Positions 17,494 to 27,603 of a stretch of DNA of 41,365 nucleotides are shown here, piece by piece (position 1 is the stretch's first letter; the number at the start of each line of letters is the position of its first letter). The position numbers were made by a program, and so were the translations under genes. The stretch is from the NCBI RefSeq assembly GCF_000691865.1, contig NZ_JMIO01000047.1, positions 1-41,365 on the forward strand, given 5' to 3'. Under the pieces are notes generated by a model, which saw only the letters and a program-made list of their open reading frames with translations, ran no database searches and was not told the origin of the DNA. Origin of the DNA: Methanoculleus sp. MH98A (GTDB lineage: Archaea > Halobacteriota > Methanomicrobia > Methanomicrobiales > Methanoculleaceae).

Positions 17494-17885
17494 TCAGGCG
17501 CGCCCTGCCCCGAGGATCCGGACCGCGAGCAGGGCGGCGTTCACGCCGTTGTCCACCCCGACGCAGGCCACCGGAACACCTTTCGGCATCTGGGCGATCG
17601 AGAGGAGGGCGTCGAGGCCCATCAGCGTCCCGCTCACCGGGACGCCGATCACCGGCCGCTTCGTCTTTGAGGCAATCACTCCCGGGAGGCCGCCGAGAGC
17701 CCGGCGATCGCGATGAAGACCCGTGCATCGCTCGCCTTCACGTACTCGTCCAGCCGCTCGGGGTCGCGGTGCGCCGAGATCACCTTGTAGTCGTAGGACA
17801 CGCCATGTTCCTTCAGGGTCTCAAAGACTTTCTCCGCGACGGGGCCGTCCGAGGCGGAACCGCAGATAACCGTGACGTCTGCCAT
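17494..17885 (-). pseudogene. purE: purE (AIR carboxylase / N5-CAIR mutase), frameshifted
   Basis: The first part (17885 to ~17690) reads 'VTVICGSASDGP' and '[14 protein letters not shown]', the substrate loop of PurE, then 'IAIAGLSAA'. The second part (17679 to 17494) continues '[17 protein letters not shown]' in another frame and is complete to the end. Adding one base at about 17687-17691 (coding strand GCGGCC/TCCCGG) restores the continuous family sequence of about 130 residues. PurE catalyses the carboxylation step of purine synthesis and is normally essential. The gene is therefore either freshly broken or, more likely, hit by a sequence error. ATG 17885 is taken as start; TTG 17897 is possible. 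Confidence 0.85.
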
Positions 17886-18020
17886 ATCCAGCTTCAATTG
17901 CGCCCCGCCTCTTTTTCACCCTGTCGATATTGCACGGTGGTGAGGTTGATATGAAACCACATCCAAGTTCCTTGCAGGAACAGCGTCTGTCCTCGACGAG
18001 ACGATACGGACTGATATCTT

Positions 18021-19608
<1,588 letters not shown>

Positions 19609-19665
19609 TGAAAAAAGTGAGGATTATCAACAACCGGTGCGAGTAGTACCACAGGAAGGATTAAC

Positions 19666-20073
19666 ATGACGGTAAAACTTGGATTTGTCGTCGCGGAGTT
19701 CAACCGCGACATCACCTACATGATGGAGATCGAGGCCCGGGAACACGCCGGATTCCTCGACGCGGAAGTTGCCGATACGATCTACGTCCCCGGCGCCTAC
19801 GATATGCCGCTCGCGATCAAGAAACTGCTCGAACGCGACGAGATCGACGCGGTCGTCACCATCGGCTGCGTCATCGAGGGCGCCACCCAGCACGACGAGA
19901 TCGTCGTACAGCACGCGTCGCGTAAGATCATCGATCTCTCCCTCGATTACGGCAAGCCCGTCGCGCTGGGCATCTCCGGGCCGGGGATGACCCGGATGGA
20001 AGCAACCGAGCGCATCGACTACGCGAAGCGCGCCGTCGAATCGGCCGTGAAGATGGTCCAGCGGTTGGAATGA
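19666..20073 (+). CDS. ribH: 6,7-dimethyl-8-ribityllumazine synthase
   Basis: 135 residues. Condenses 5-amino-6-ribitylaminouracil with dihydroxybutanone phosphate to the lumazine precursor of riboflavin. Typical motifs are 'EFNRDITY', the phosphate-binding '[10 protein letters not shown]', '[16 protein letters not shown]' with the active-site His, and '[12 protein letters not shown]'. A good ribosome-binding site (GGAAGG, 6-7 nt before the ATG) suggests independent translation within the operon. Its stop overlaps the start of the class I aminotransferase by 4 nt. The substrate is shared with the CofH enzymes encoded 6 kb upstream. Confidence 0.95.
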   Translation: MTVKLGFVVAEFNRDITYMMEIEAREHAGFLDAEVADTIYVPGAYDMPLAIKKLLERDEIDAVVTIGCVIEGATQHDEIVVQHASRKIIDLSLDYGKPVALGISGPGMTRMEATERIDYAKRAVESAVKMVQRLE

Positions 20074-21199
20074 GGGGCCTCTCGGAGAAGATTGCGGCCA
20101 TCGCCCCCTCCGCGACGATCGAGATCTCGAACGCGGCAAAGCGGATGGCGCAGGAGGGCGTCGACGTCATCAGCCTCTCCATCGGGGAGCCGGATTTCGA
20201 TACCCCACTCCACATCAAGGACGCCTGCATCGATGCCCTCCGTCGCGGCGAGACGCATTACGCCCCGAGCACCGGGATACCGGCGTTGACGGCCGCGATA
20301 GCCGAGAAGGTCGCCCGCGAGAATAACGTCCCCGCAAAGCCGGACGAGGTGATCGTCACCTGCGGGGCGAAAGACGCCATCTATGAGGCGATGGAGGCCG
20401 TGCTGAACCCGGGAGACGAGGCACTTATCCTCGATCCGGCGTGGGTATCCTACGAGCCTGCGTGGAGCTTGCAGGCGCCGTCGCCCGGCACCACCCGCTC
20501 TCGACCGGGACCTTCCAGGTCGACGACACCCTTCTCGAGGCCGTCGGTTCCCGGACGAAGATGGTCGTGGTCAACTCCCCCTCGAACCCTTCCGGCGCGG
20601 TGCTGGATGCGGCCTCGCTCCGGCTCGTCGCCGATATCTGCCGTGACCACGACCTCTACGTGCTCTCCGACGAGATCTACGAGAACCTGGTCTACGGCAA
20701 GGAGCACGTCTCCCTCGCCTCGCTCGACGGTATGGCCGAGCGGACGATCACGATCAACGGGTTCTCGAAGGCCTACGCGATGACCGGGTGGCGGATCGGC
20801 TACGCGGTTGCTCCCCGCCCGATCCTCCGGCAGATGGAGAAGGTGCAGCAGCACACCATATCGCACCCGGCGACGTTTGCGATGTTCGGCGCCCTCGCCG
20901 CGCTCCGGGGCAGCCAGGACTGCGTGGAAGCGATGCGCCGCGAGTTCGAGCGCCGGCGAGACTACCTCATCCCGGCGCTCCGCGACCTCGGCTACGCCAC
21001 CGCTCCGGCGGACGGGGCTTTCTACGCCTACGTGCAGGTCGACGGGGACGACATGGCGATCGCCCGGTCGTGGCTCCACGACGCCCATGTGGCGGTCACC
21101 CCGGGAACCGCGTTCGGCACTCCCGGCTGGCTCCGGCTCTCCTACGCGACCGCGATGGAGAACCTCGAAGAAGCGGTCGAACGAATAGCGCGGGTCTAA
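20070..21199 (+). pseudogene. Class I/II aminotransferase (AspC-like), frameshifted
   Basis: About 376 residues once mended. The first frame gives 'SIGEPDFDTPLHI', 'YAPSTGIPAL' and 'CGAKDAIYEAMEAVLNPGD'; the second gives 'NSPSNPSGAV', 'LSDEIYENLVYG', and the PLP-lysine motif 'GFSKAYAMTGWRIGY', ending at TAA 21197-21199. The switch falls at 20456-20458 (GAGCC/TGCGTG), where one base is missing between 'WVSYEP' and 'CVELAG'. The enzyme would be an aspartate or aromatic aminotransferase of the I-gamma group. Last gene of the unit with ribC and ribH; a T-tract follows immediately. Its stop codon interlocks with that of the convergent TPR gene. Confidence 0.87.
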
Positions 21200-22890
21200 A
21201 GCCCTTTCTTTTTTTCCGAAATCCGTTCTCGCTGCCATGCCGGCAGGCGCTGCAGCCTCTCGTAGTATTTGGCCGCTTCGGCGGGACGGTCGAGACTGAT
21301 GAGGGCCACCGCTTTCCCGTTGAGCGCTTCGATATTGTCGGGGCTCGCGGCGAGCGCCTGGTCGTAGCAGTCGAGCGCCTCCTCGCAGCGTTCCAGGATC
21401 ACGAGTGCGTTCCCCATCGTGTTCCAGACCTCGACTCTCGAGGGATCGATCTCGAGCGCATGGGTGTAGCAGGTGACGGCTTCTCTGTACCGCGCAAGGA
21501 CGAAGAGCGCGAGCCCTTTATTGTACCAGGCGTCCGCGTTCTCCGGGTGGGCCAGGAGTTCCTGGTCGTAGCAGACGAGCGCCTTGTCGTAATGCGACAG
21601 AACCGAGAGAACGCTCGCTTTGTTGTTCCAGACCCGGCGGTTCTCCGGGTCGATCTCGATCGCCCGCTCGTAGCAGACGAGCGCCTCCTCGTAGTGACCC
21701 AGGTGGTAGAGTGCGTTGCCGCAGTTGTTCCAGGCGACGGCGTTCTCGGGGTGCGCCCTGACCACGGCCCGATAGCAGTCGATCGCGGCCTCGCAGTCCC
21801 CGAGGGCGTAGTAACTCTCGCCCCGGTAGTATTCTGCGTCGGTGTGGTCGGCCTGGAGTTTGAGCGCCTGGCCCAGACACTCTATCGCGTCCCCGTAGCG
21901 CTTCAGGGTAAAGTAGAGCAGGCCCTTCTGGTACCAGATCTCCGCGTCGACGGCGTTCACCCGGAGCGCGCGGTCGAAGCAGGCGAGCGAGAGGTCGTAG
22001 CGCTTCAGCTTCTTCAGCACCGTGGCCTTGTGGTGCCAGATACCGGGATAATCGGGGTTGAGCCGGAACGCCCGCTCGTAGCAGTCGAGCGCCTCTTCGT
22101 AGTGTTCCAGGTTCTGCAGTGCCCGGCCCCGGTTGTACCAGATCTCCGCGTCGTCGGGACGGAGAGCGATCGCGCGGTCGAAGCACCCGATCGCCTCTTC
22201 GTATCGCTGGAGCGCCGAAAGCGCACACCCCCGGGTGTACCAGGTATCGACGTGGTTCGGGTCGATGGCGACGGCGCGGTCGTAGGATTCGAGCGCGTCC
22301 TCGTAGCGGGAGAGGAGGGTCTCGATGGTCCCCCTGGCATACCAGACGTTTGCGTTTTTTGGCTCGAGTGCGACCACCCGGTCGTAGCACTCGATCGCCG
22401 CCTCGTACCGGCGTTCGGCGGCAAGCGCCGTGCCGCGGGCGAGCCAGGCATCGACCCGGTTCGGTTCGAGCGCGACCACCCGGTCGTAGCACGCGATTGC
22501 CTCGGGGATAAGCCCGATCTTTCTGAGGGCGTGGCCCCGGACGAACCAGGCGTTCGCAGAGTCCGATGCGAGTCTCACCGCCTGGCCGCAGGAACCGATC
22601 GCCTCCCGGTACTCCCCGAGGTCGTAGAGCGCCTGCCCCCGGGCCAGCCAGAACCGGCCGCAGGCCGGGTCGATACTGATCGCCTGGTCGAAGCATTCGA
22701 TTGCTTCCCGGTGGCTCCCGGCGCCAGCGAGGGCGAGCCCCCTGTAATACCAGGCGGCGCCGGCGCCGGCGCCGGCGCTCTGGTGAATGGCCCGGTCGTA
22801 GCACTCGACAGCCTGGTCGTACTGCCCCTGCTCGGCGTATGCCCGTCCTTTTTTGCACCAGGCCTCGGCGCTCTTCCAGGGGAGTTCCAT
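21196..22890 (-). CDS. TPR-repeat protein with 16 tandem 34-residue units
   Basis: 564 residues made almost wholly of 16 tetratricopeptide repeats in exact 34-residue register from about residue 7, each close to 'AWYxRGxAL…YEEAIECYDRAIALDP'. No signal peptide, membrane span or catalytic domain is present, so it should be a cytoplasmic solenoid scaffold for protein-protein contacts. A Cys at the same place (the C of 'ECYD') occurs in 13 of the 16 repeats and is shifted by one in another. Residues 37-44 (about) are an Ala-Gly run encoded by GGCGCC repeats. ATG 22890 has no ribosome-binding site but lies 27 nt after a TATA-like TTTTTTACC, so the mRNA is probably leaderless. Partner unknown. Confidence 0.9.
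   Translation of the reverse strand: MELPWKSAEAWCKKGRAYAEQGQYDQAVECYDRAIHQSAGAGAGAAWYYRGLALAGAGSHREAIECFDQAISIDPACGRFWLARGQALYDLGEYREAIGSCGQAVRLASDSANAWFVRGHALRKIGLIPEAIACYDRVVALEPNRVDAWLARGTALAAERRYEAAIECYDRVVALEPKNANVWYARGTIETLLSRYEDALESYDRAVAIDPNHVDTWYTRGCALSALQRYEEAIGCFDRAIALRPDDAEIWYNRGRALQNLEHYEEALDCYERAFRLNPDYPGIWHHKATVLKKLKRYDLSLACFDRALRVNAVDAEIWYQKGLLYFTLKRYGDAIECLGQALKLQADHTDAEYYRGESYYALGDCEAAIDCYRAVVRAHPENAVAWNNCGNALYHLGHYEEALVCYERAIEIDPENRRVWNNKASVLSVLSHYDKALVCYDQELLAHPENADAWYNKGLALFVLARYREAVTCYTHALEIDPSRVEVWNTMGNALVILERCEEALDCYDQALAASPDNIEALNGKAVALISLDRPAEAAKYYERLQRLPAWQRERISEKKKGL
21205..21215 (+). terminator. T-tract terminator of the rib/aminotransferase operon
   Basis: TTTCTTTTTTT starts 6 nt after the stop at 21199. 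It lies inside the coding end of the convergent TPR gene, where the opposite strand encodes the Lys-Lys-Lys near that protein's C-terminus. Confidence 0.55.
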
Positions 22891-22913
22891 TTCGTGAGAG
22901 GTAGCGCCACCGG

Positions 22914-22921
22914 GTAAAAAA
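22914..22921 (-). promoter_or_regulatory. TATA-like element for the TPR gene
   Basis: TTTTTTAC on the minus strand centred 27 nt before ATG 22890, compatible with a leaderless transcript. Confidence 0.4.
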
Positions 22922-23027
22922 GCGTTTCGATAGAGTTCGCAGGGATCTCTCTTGCCGGAGGAAAAACCCCGTTTCGCAGTCTCTCCTTCCCGGATCCGGG
23001 CCGGTCCGGTGCGCCGGATCGATTGGC

Positions 23028-23036
23028 AATATATAC
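23028..23036 (+). promoter_or_regulatory. TATA element for radC
   Basis: AATATATAC. Predicted transcription start near 23058 rules out the in-frame ATG at 22952 and supports ATG 23084. Confidence 0.6.
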
Positions 23037-23083
23037 ATGGTTCGGGATCCAAACCGGAAATCACGGTATCCCTGGTGGGCCGG

Positions 23084-23761
23084 ATGAGCATGAGAAAGAG
23101 GATGCGCGATACCCCGAACCGCGATCGTCCGCGCGAGAGACTGGCGACACGAGGACCGCAGGCGCTCACCGATGCCGAACTGCTCGCCCTTCTCCTCGGG
23201 CGGGGCACGAAGGAACGGGACGTCTGGCAGGTCGCGGGTGACGTCGAACGCTATCTGGAGCATGCCAGGGGCGATCTCTCTTATGATGACCTTCTCGCGA
23301 TAGACGGGATCGGCTCGGCGAAAGCCTGCGAGATCATGGCCTGCTTCGAACTGGGGCGGCGGTATCTCGGAGGCGACGGCGTCTCCGGGCACCGGATCGC
23401 CCGTCCCGAGGACGTGCTCCCGCTGGTTGAGAAGTGGCGGGACAAAAAGCAGGAGTACTTCATTTGCATCACCTTAAACGGTGCCGGCGAGGTGATCGAG
23501 CGCCGGGTGGTCACCGTCGGCATCCTGAACCAGAGCCTCGTCCACCCCCGGGAGGTCTTCTCCGAGGCGATCACCGACCGTGCGGCCTCGGTCATCCTGG
23601 TCCATAACCATCCTTCGGGCACGCTCGAGCCCTCCACCCAGGACATCGGGATCACCCGGCAGCTCGTCGAGGCCGGGTCGATCCTCGGTATTCGGGTGCT
23701 CGACCACATCATCGTCACGAAGAACGGCCACGCGAGCTTGAAGGAGCTCGGGCACCTGTAA
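23084..23761 (+). CDS. radC: RadC-family JAB/MPN domain protein
   Basis: 225 residues with the full RadC layout: an N-terminal helix-hairpin-helix part ('TDAELLALLLGRGT', 'IDGIGSAKACEIMA') and a C-terminal JAB domain whose metal site is 'VHNHPSG' (His174-His176) with the later Asp187 in 'STQDIG'. The family was named after a DNA-repair mutation later mapped elsewhere, so its real role is unsettled. RadC is mostly bacterial but occurs in some methanogens. Start ATG 23084 follows from the promoter position; ATG 23090 is also possible. No mobile-element genes are near, although RadC is often found on such elements. Confidence 0.9.
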   Translation: MSMRKRMRDTPNRDRPRERLATRGPQALTDAELLALLLGRGTKERDVWQVAGDVERYLEHARGDLSYDDLLAIDGIGSAKACEIMACFELGRRYLGGDGVSGHRIARPEDVLPLVEKWRDKKQEYFICITLNGAGEVIERRVVTVGILNQSLVHPREVFSEAITDRAASVILVHNHPSGTLEPSTQDIGITRQLVEAGSILGIRVLDHIIVTKNGHASLKELGHL

Positions 23762-23941
23762 CGGCGGGGACGTAATCGATACAGATCACGGTTGACGTGC
23801 CGGCGGCGCGTGCGAGGATCGCCATGCGGTACGGGGTCCGGGGACGAACCGCCCCCGTCCCCCGCTTTGAGCCGGACCCTGTCGGAGGATCCCGGAAATC
23901 CGGTGAATATCCCCGCATTCGGCATCACTATCCTGAAAAAA

Positions 23942-23949
23942 GTTTATAC
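23942..23949 (+). promoter_or_regulatory. TATA element for the Yip1/ABC export operon
   Basis: GTTTATAC preceded by an A-tract. Transcription from about 23972 would leave a leader that starts at GAGG, 10 nt before ATG 23987. Confidence 0.6.
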
Positions 23950-23986
23950 CTTCCCATCGGCCAAGAGTATACGAGGCGTACTTACC

Positions 23987-24643
23987 ATGGATACTGGATT
24001 TCTCCGGGTGTTGCTCGATCCCGGGCGGTTTTTCGAGGCGCGGATGCAGGACAGGCCGAGCCTGAAGATACCGGCGCTGATCGCGCTCGCCGTCGGGCTG
24101 ATCGGTGCGGTCTCGGTCATACCGATGATGGATCTAACCATGGCCATGCTTCCCGCGGAGATGCAGGGTCTCGGGGTGTTCATGACGATCATCTTCGCAG
24201 CCATTGCCTTCGCCGGCGGGTTCCTGGGCTGGATCATCTACGGTTTCGTCTTCCACCTCGTCTCGATGATCTTCAAGGGCCAGGGCCCCCTCGAGCGGAC
24301 GATGGAGTTCACCGGCTACGGGCTTCTGCCCCAGGTATTCGGGGGTATCATCGGGACCTACTTCTCCTACCAGCTCCTCTCGGGCCTGAACGTCCCGCCC
24401 ATGACAAACCCCGAACAGATCGCGGAGTTCTCCGAGGAACTGGTGAGCGTTCTCGCGACCGATCCTCTGGCGCAGATCGCCGGGATCGTGACCATCCTCT
24501 TCACGATCTGGAGTGCGAACATCTGGATCTTCGGTATGAAGTACGCGCGGAACCTCTCCACGCGGGACGCGGTTCTCACCGTCGGGATACCCGTGGGGCT
24601 TTATATCCTCTATCTGCTCATCACACTTGCCGGATGGCTGTAA
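23987..24643 (+). CDS. Yip1-domain membrane protein
   Basis: 218 residues with five hydrophobic spans, an N-terminal 'LLDPGRFFEAR' helix typical of prokaryotic Yip1-domain (PF04893) proteins, and a central 'EFTGYGLLPQVFGG' loop. The function of archaeal members is unknown; the fold is shared with eukaryotic Yip1 vesicle proteins. It is the first gene of a four-gene unit: the next ATG is 1 bp past its stop. That arrangement suggests it works in the membrane with the CARDB protein and ABC exporter, but no substrate is indicated. Confidence 0.85.
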   Translation: MDTGFLRVLLDPGRFFEARMQDRPSLKIPALIALAVGLIGAVSVIPMMDLTMAMLPAEMQGLGVFMTIIFAAIAFAGGFLGWIIYGFVFHLVSMIFKGQGPLERTMEFTGYGLLPQVFGGIIGTYFSYQLLSGLNVPPMTNPEQIAEFSEELVSVLATDPLAQIAGIVTILFTIWSANIWIFGMKYARNLSTRDAVLTVGIPVGLYILYLLITLAGWL

Positions 24644-24644
24644 C

Positions 24645-25787
24645 ATGAAACCACTCAACGTTTTGATTATATCACTCCTCTGTGCCGCGATAGCCCTCGT
24701 TGCACCGGTTAGCGCCGCTCCTGCGGACGTCACGGTGGTCTCCTCCTCGCTCGACCCCTCGGTCCTGATGAAGGGGGATACCGCGACGCTGACGGTGGTG
24801 GTCCAGAACAACGGCGCCGAACCGGTCGCGATCCGGAACGCCCGGCTCTACGGCGCGGAGGTCGTGCCGTTGAGCGATCCCTACCCCTCGGTCGGGGAGC
24901 TCGGGGCCGGGAACAGCAAGACGTTCACCTTCACCGTCCAGGCGGGCCGCCGGGAGGGGACGTTCTACCCGACGTTCGTGCTCGACTTCCGGGACGGTGC
25001 CGGCAGCCTGCGCTACCCGGTCCCGGTCCAGGTCGAGGATACCCCGCTCAGCGCGTCGGTAATCAGCAAACCGGACGCCTTCGCCGCGTCGCGGACGGCC
25101 GACATCACCGTCCGGGTGGGCAACCCGCGGCCGAACGCCGCCTCGGGCGTCCAGGTGATTCCGCAGGGGAGCGGGTTTTCCGTCACCCCGACCGGCGGGT
25201 TCATCGGGGCGCTCGCCCCCGACGCCTCCGGGACGGTCACGTTCAACCTGACGCCCACTGCGGAAACGGACGTCACGTTCCGGGTGGTCTGGCGCAACGG
25301 GATCAACACCCATACTACGGATCTGATGCTGCCGGTTGCGTTCGGCGAGGACAAGAAGCAGGCCGACCCCGTCATCACCAACGTCGAGGTCACGCCGATC
25401 GCCGGGGGCTACCGGATCGTGGGCGACGTCATGAACGCCGGCCTCGAGTCCGCCCGGTCGGTGCTGGTCACCCCCGGCGCACCCGCGACGCCCATCGACC
25501 CGTTCCGGGTCTACGTCGTCGGGACGCTTGATTCCGACGACATCTCGTCGTTTGAGGTGACGTTCACGACCGACGGAACCGTGGAGGAGATCCCGGTCGT
25601 CGTCGAGTACCGGGACGACGACGGGAACCGCTACACGTCGACGCGGATGGTCGGGCTCGGTAGCGCACCCGCACCCATCGACGAGCAGCGGGAAGACGGC
25701 GGGTTCCCGGTTGTCGGGCTCATTGTCGTGGTGCTGGTCGCGCTCGGGATCGCCGGGGCAATCTACTACTCGTGGAAGCGGACGTAA
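24645..25787 (+). CDS. Exported CARDB-like protein with C-terminal membrane anchor
   Basis: 380 residues. A signal peptide (residues 1-25, likely cut after 'PVSA') is followed by three beta-rich Ig/CARDB-like domains (~28-130, 132-225, 235-340) recognised from 'LMKGDTATLTVVVQNNG' and 'ASRTADITVRVGNPRP'. A membrane span at ~352-374 ends in the positive tail 'SWKRT', so the domains face outward. Proteins of this COG1361-like type often sit beside MacB-type ABC genes in methanogens. It begins 1 bp after the Yip1 gene, and the ATPase gene starts 5 bp after its end. Role inferred: an extracytoplasmic adaptor or substrate-contact part of the exporter. Confidence 0.85.
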   Translation: MKPLNVLIISLLCAAIALVAPVSAAPADVTVVSSSLDPSVLMKGDTATLTVVVQNNGAEPVAIRNARLYGAEVVPLSDPYPSVGELGAGNSKTFTFTVQAGRREGTFYPTFVLDFRDGAGSLRYPVPVQVEDTPLSASVISKPDAFAASRTADITVRVGNPRPNAASGVQVIPQGSGFSVTPTGGFIGALAPDASGTVTFNLTPTAETDVTFRVVWRNGINTHTTDLMLPVAFGEDKKQADPVITNVEVTPIAGGYRIVGDVMNAGLESARSVLVTPGAPATPIDPFRVYVVGTLDSDDISSFEVTFTTDGTVEEIPVVVEYRDDDGNRYTSTRMVGLGSAPAPIDEQREDGGFPVVGLIVVVLVALGIAGAIYYSWKRT

Positions 25788-25792
25788 CGACG

Positions 25793-26461
25793 ATGCCGGT
25801 CATCAGTTTCGAGCACGTCACCAAGGTCTACCCCCTCCCGGCGGGCGACGTCGTGGCGCTCGACGGCGTCGATCTCGCCATCGAGCAGGGCGAGTTCGTC
25901 CTGGTCATGGGCCCCTCGGGGTCGGGGAAGTCGACGCTCTTAAACATCATGGGGTCGCTCGACGTTCCGACCTCGGGCGAGGTCACGATCGCCGAAAAGC
26001 GCATCGGCGGGATGGACGACGACGACCTGACCCTTCTGCGGCGCGACCATATCGGGTTCGTCTTCCAGCAGTTCAACCTGATCCCGCTGCTTTCCATCGT
26101 CGAGAACGTCGAGTATCCCCTGATCCTGAAGGGGCGGCAGAACGGCACCCGGGAACGGGCGGAAGAAGTCCTCGAAGCGGTCGGGATCGAGAAGACCCAT
26201 TTCACCCATAAGCCGGGCGAGATCTCCGGCGGGCAGCAGCAGCGGGTCGCCATCGCCCGGGCGCTCGTCAACGACCCCGCCTTCCTCCTCTGCGACGAAC
26301 CGACCGGCAACCTGGACTCGAAGACCGGCACCGCCATCATGACCCTCCTCGATAAGATGAACCGCGAGGACGGCAAGACCGTCGTCATGGTCACCCACGA
26401 CCCCCGCATGACCGAATACGCCGACCGGACCATCCGCCTCGTCGACGGGAGGATCGCATGA
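25793..26461 (+). CDS. ABC transporter ATPase, MacB/LolD type
   Basis: 222 residues, complete nucleotide-binding domain: Walker A 'GPSGSGKST', Q-loop 'FVFQQFNLIPLLS', signature 'EISGGQQQR', Walker B 'FLLCDEPTGNLDSKTG', and switch His in 'MVTHD'. The 'PTGNLD' and 'QQFNLIP' motifs are characteristic of the MacB/LolD/FtsE group that drives mechanotransmission rather than channel transport. ATG 25793 is chosen because it starts the canonical first strand; a GTG at 25772 is inside the preceding gene. Overlaps the permease gene by 4 nt. Confidence 0.95.
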   Translation: MPVISFEHVTKVYPLPAGDVVALDGVDLAIEQGEFVLVMGPSGSGKSTLLNIMGSLDVPTSGEVTIAEKRIGGMDDDDLTLLRRDHIGFVFQQFNLIPLLSIVENVEYPLILKGRQNGTRERAEEVLEAVGIEKTHFTHKPGEISGGQQQRVAIARALVNDPAFLLCDEPTGNLDSKTGTAIMTLLDKMNREDGKTVVMVTHDPRMTEYADRTIRLVDGRIA

Positions 26462-27603
26462 CGTTCTTCGACCTCGCCCGCCGGAACGTCGTCCGCCACT
26501 GGCTCCGGTCGTCTCTTGCGGTCATCGGGATCGTCATCGGCGTCATTGCGATCGCCTCCCTCGGCATCATGGGCAACAGCATCGGCTTGATGTTCAACGA
26601 CATGGTCAGCGACGTCGGCGACACCGTCATCGTCTCCCCGGCGATGGGCGTGGGCGGCGGCAAACTCACCGAGCGGCAGATCTCCGACCTCGCCCGGGCG
26701 GTCGGCTCCAACGACGTCATACCGTTCTCGAGCACCGCCGACAGGTTAGCCGTGGGCGATAAGGAGAGCGCCGCGATGATCTACGCGATCCCCACCGGAG
26801 ATATCCCCGCTCTGCTCGACGTGGAGTCGGGGGGCTACCCGAGGGATACGGGCGGCGGGTGCCTGGTCGGGAGCGAGCTTGCTGCGAACAGCAGGGATAA
26901 CGGCCTGAAACTCGGTGCCCGGGTCAGGATCGGCGACGAGACCCTTCGGGTGGTCGGCGTGCTCAAGGAGCGGGGAATGGGATTCGACATCAATCCCGAC
27001 TACGCCATCGTCGTGCCCTACACCTGGTATTCGAATCACTACGACGAGGACGATTACGACCAGGCTATCGTGAAGGTCAGGGACGTCAACAACATCGACG
27101 CGGTCAAGGAGTCGATCGAGCAGAGGATGAACCGCCGGGAGGATACCGTCAACGTCATGGATACCCGGGGAATCCTCGAGAGTGTCTTCGCGGCCACCGA
27201 GTCGATTACGGTGTTTCTCGCGGGAATCGGCGCGATATCGCTCCTCGTTGCCGGCGTCTCGATCCTGAACGTGATGCTGATGTCGGTTACCGAGCGGATC
27301 AAGGAGATCGGCGTTCTCCGGAGCATCGGCACCCGCCGGAGCGAGGTGATGCGGATGTTCATCTACGAGGCTCTCTTCCTCGGCCTTGCGGGCGCTCTCA
27401 TCGGGGGCGTGCTCAGTTTCTGCGCCGGTTACGTGGTGACGGCGGTCTTCGTCGAGAACCCTGATTACCTCTTCGACCCGACGAGCCTCCTCTACATCGT
27501 CTTCGGGATGGCCTTCGGCGTCATCACGAGCGTGGCGTCCGGCCTCTACCCGGCCTGGAAGGCGGCGCACTTAAACCCGATCCAGGCGCTGCGCCACGAG
27601 TGA
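26458..27603 (+). CDS. ABC transporter permease, FtsX/MacB family
   Basis: 381 residues. One N-terminal membrane span (~18-40) is followed by a large extracytoplasmic domain (~45-245, MacB_PCD-like), then three spans (~250-375), the second beginning after the coupling segment 'ERIKEIGVLRSIGTRRSEV'. The ending 'YPAWKAAHLNPIQALRHE' is a family hallmark. It should pair with the upstream ATPase as a homodimer to export or extract a substrate at the outer face of the membrane. Last gene of the unit. Its final 80 bases overlap an opposing small gene. Confidence 0.95.
   Translation: MTFFDLARRNVVRHWLRSSLAVIGIVIGVIAIASLGIMGNSIGLMFNDMVSDVGDTVIVSPAMGVGGGKLTERQISDLARAVGSNDVIPFSSTADRLAVGDKESAAMIYAIPTGDIPALLDVESGGYPRDTGGGCLVGSELAANSRDNGLKLGARVRIGDETLRVVGVLKERGMGFDINPDYAIVVPYTWYSNHYDEDDYDQAIVKVRDVNNIDAVKESIEQRMNRREDTVNVMDTRGILESVFAATESITVFLAGIGAISLLVAGVSILNVMLMSVTERIKEIGVLRSIGTRRSEVMRMFIYEALFLGLAGALIGGVLSFCAGYVVTAVFVENPDYLFDPTSLLYIVFGMAFGVITSVASGLYPAWKAAHLNPIQALRHE

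Noticed and set aside
22757-22783. GGCGCC-type simple repeat
   Set aside because: Short and in frame, encoding an Ala-Gly run; too short to call a functional or phase-variable element.
21196-22890. CRISPR-like or DNA tandem repeat array
   Set aside because: The ~102-bp periodicity is a coding effect of 34-residue TPR units with varied DNA, not repeats and spacers.
20788-22917. 709-codon repetitive plus-strand open frame
   Set aside because: Periodic only because it is antisense to the 16 TPR units; not a gene.
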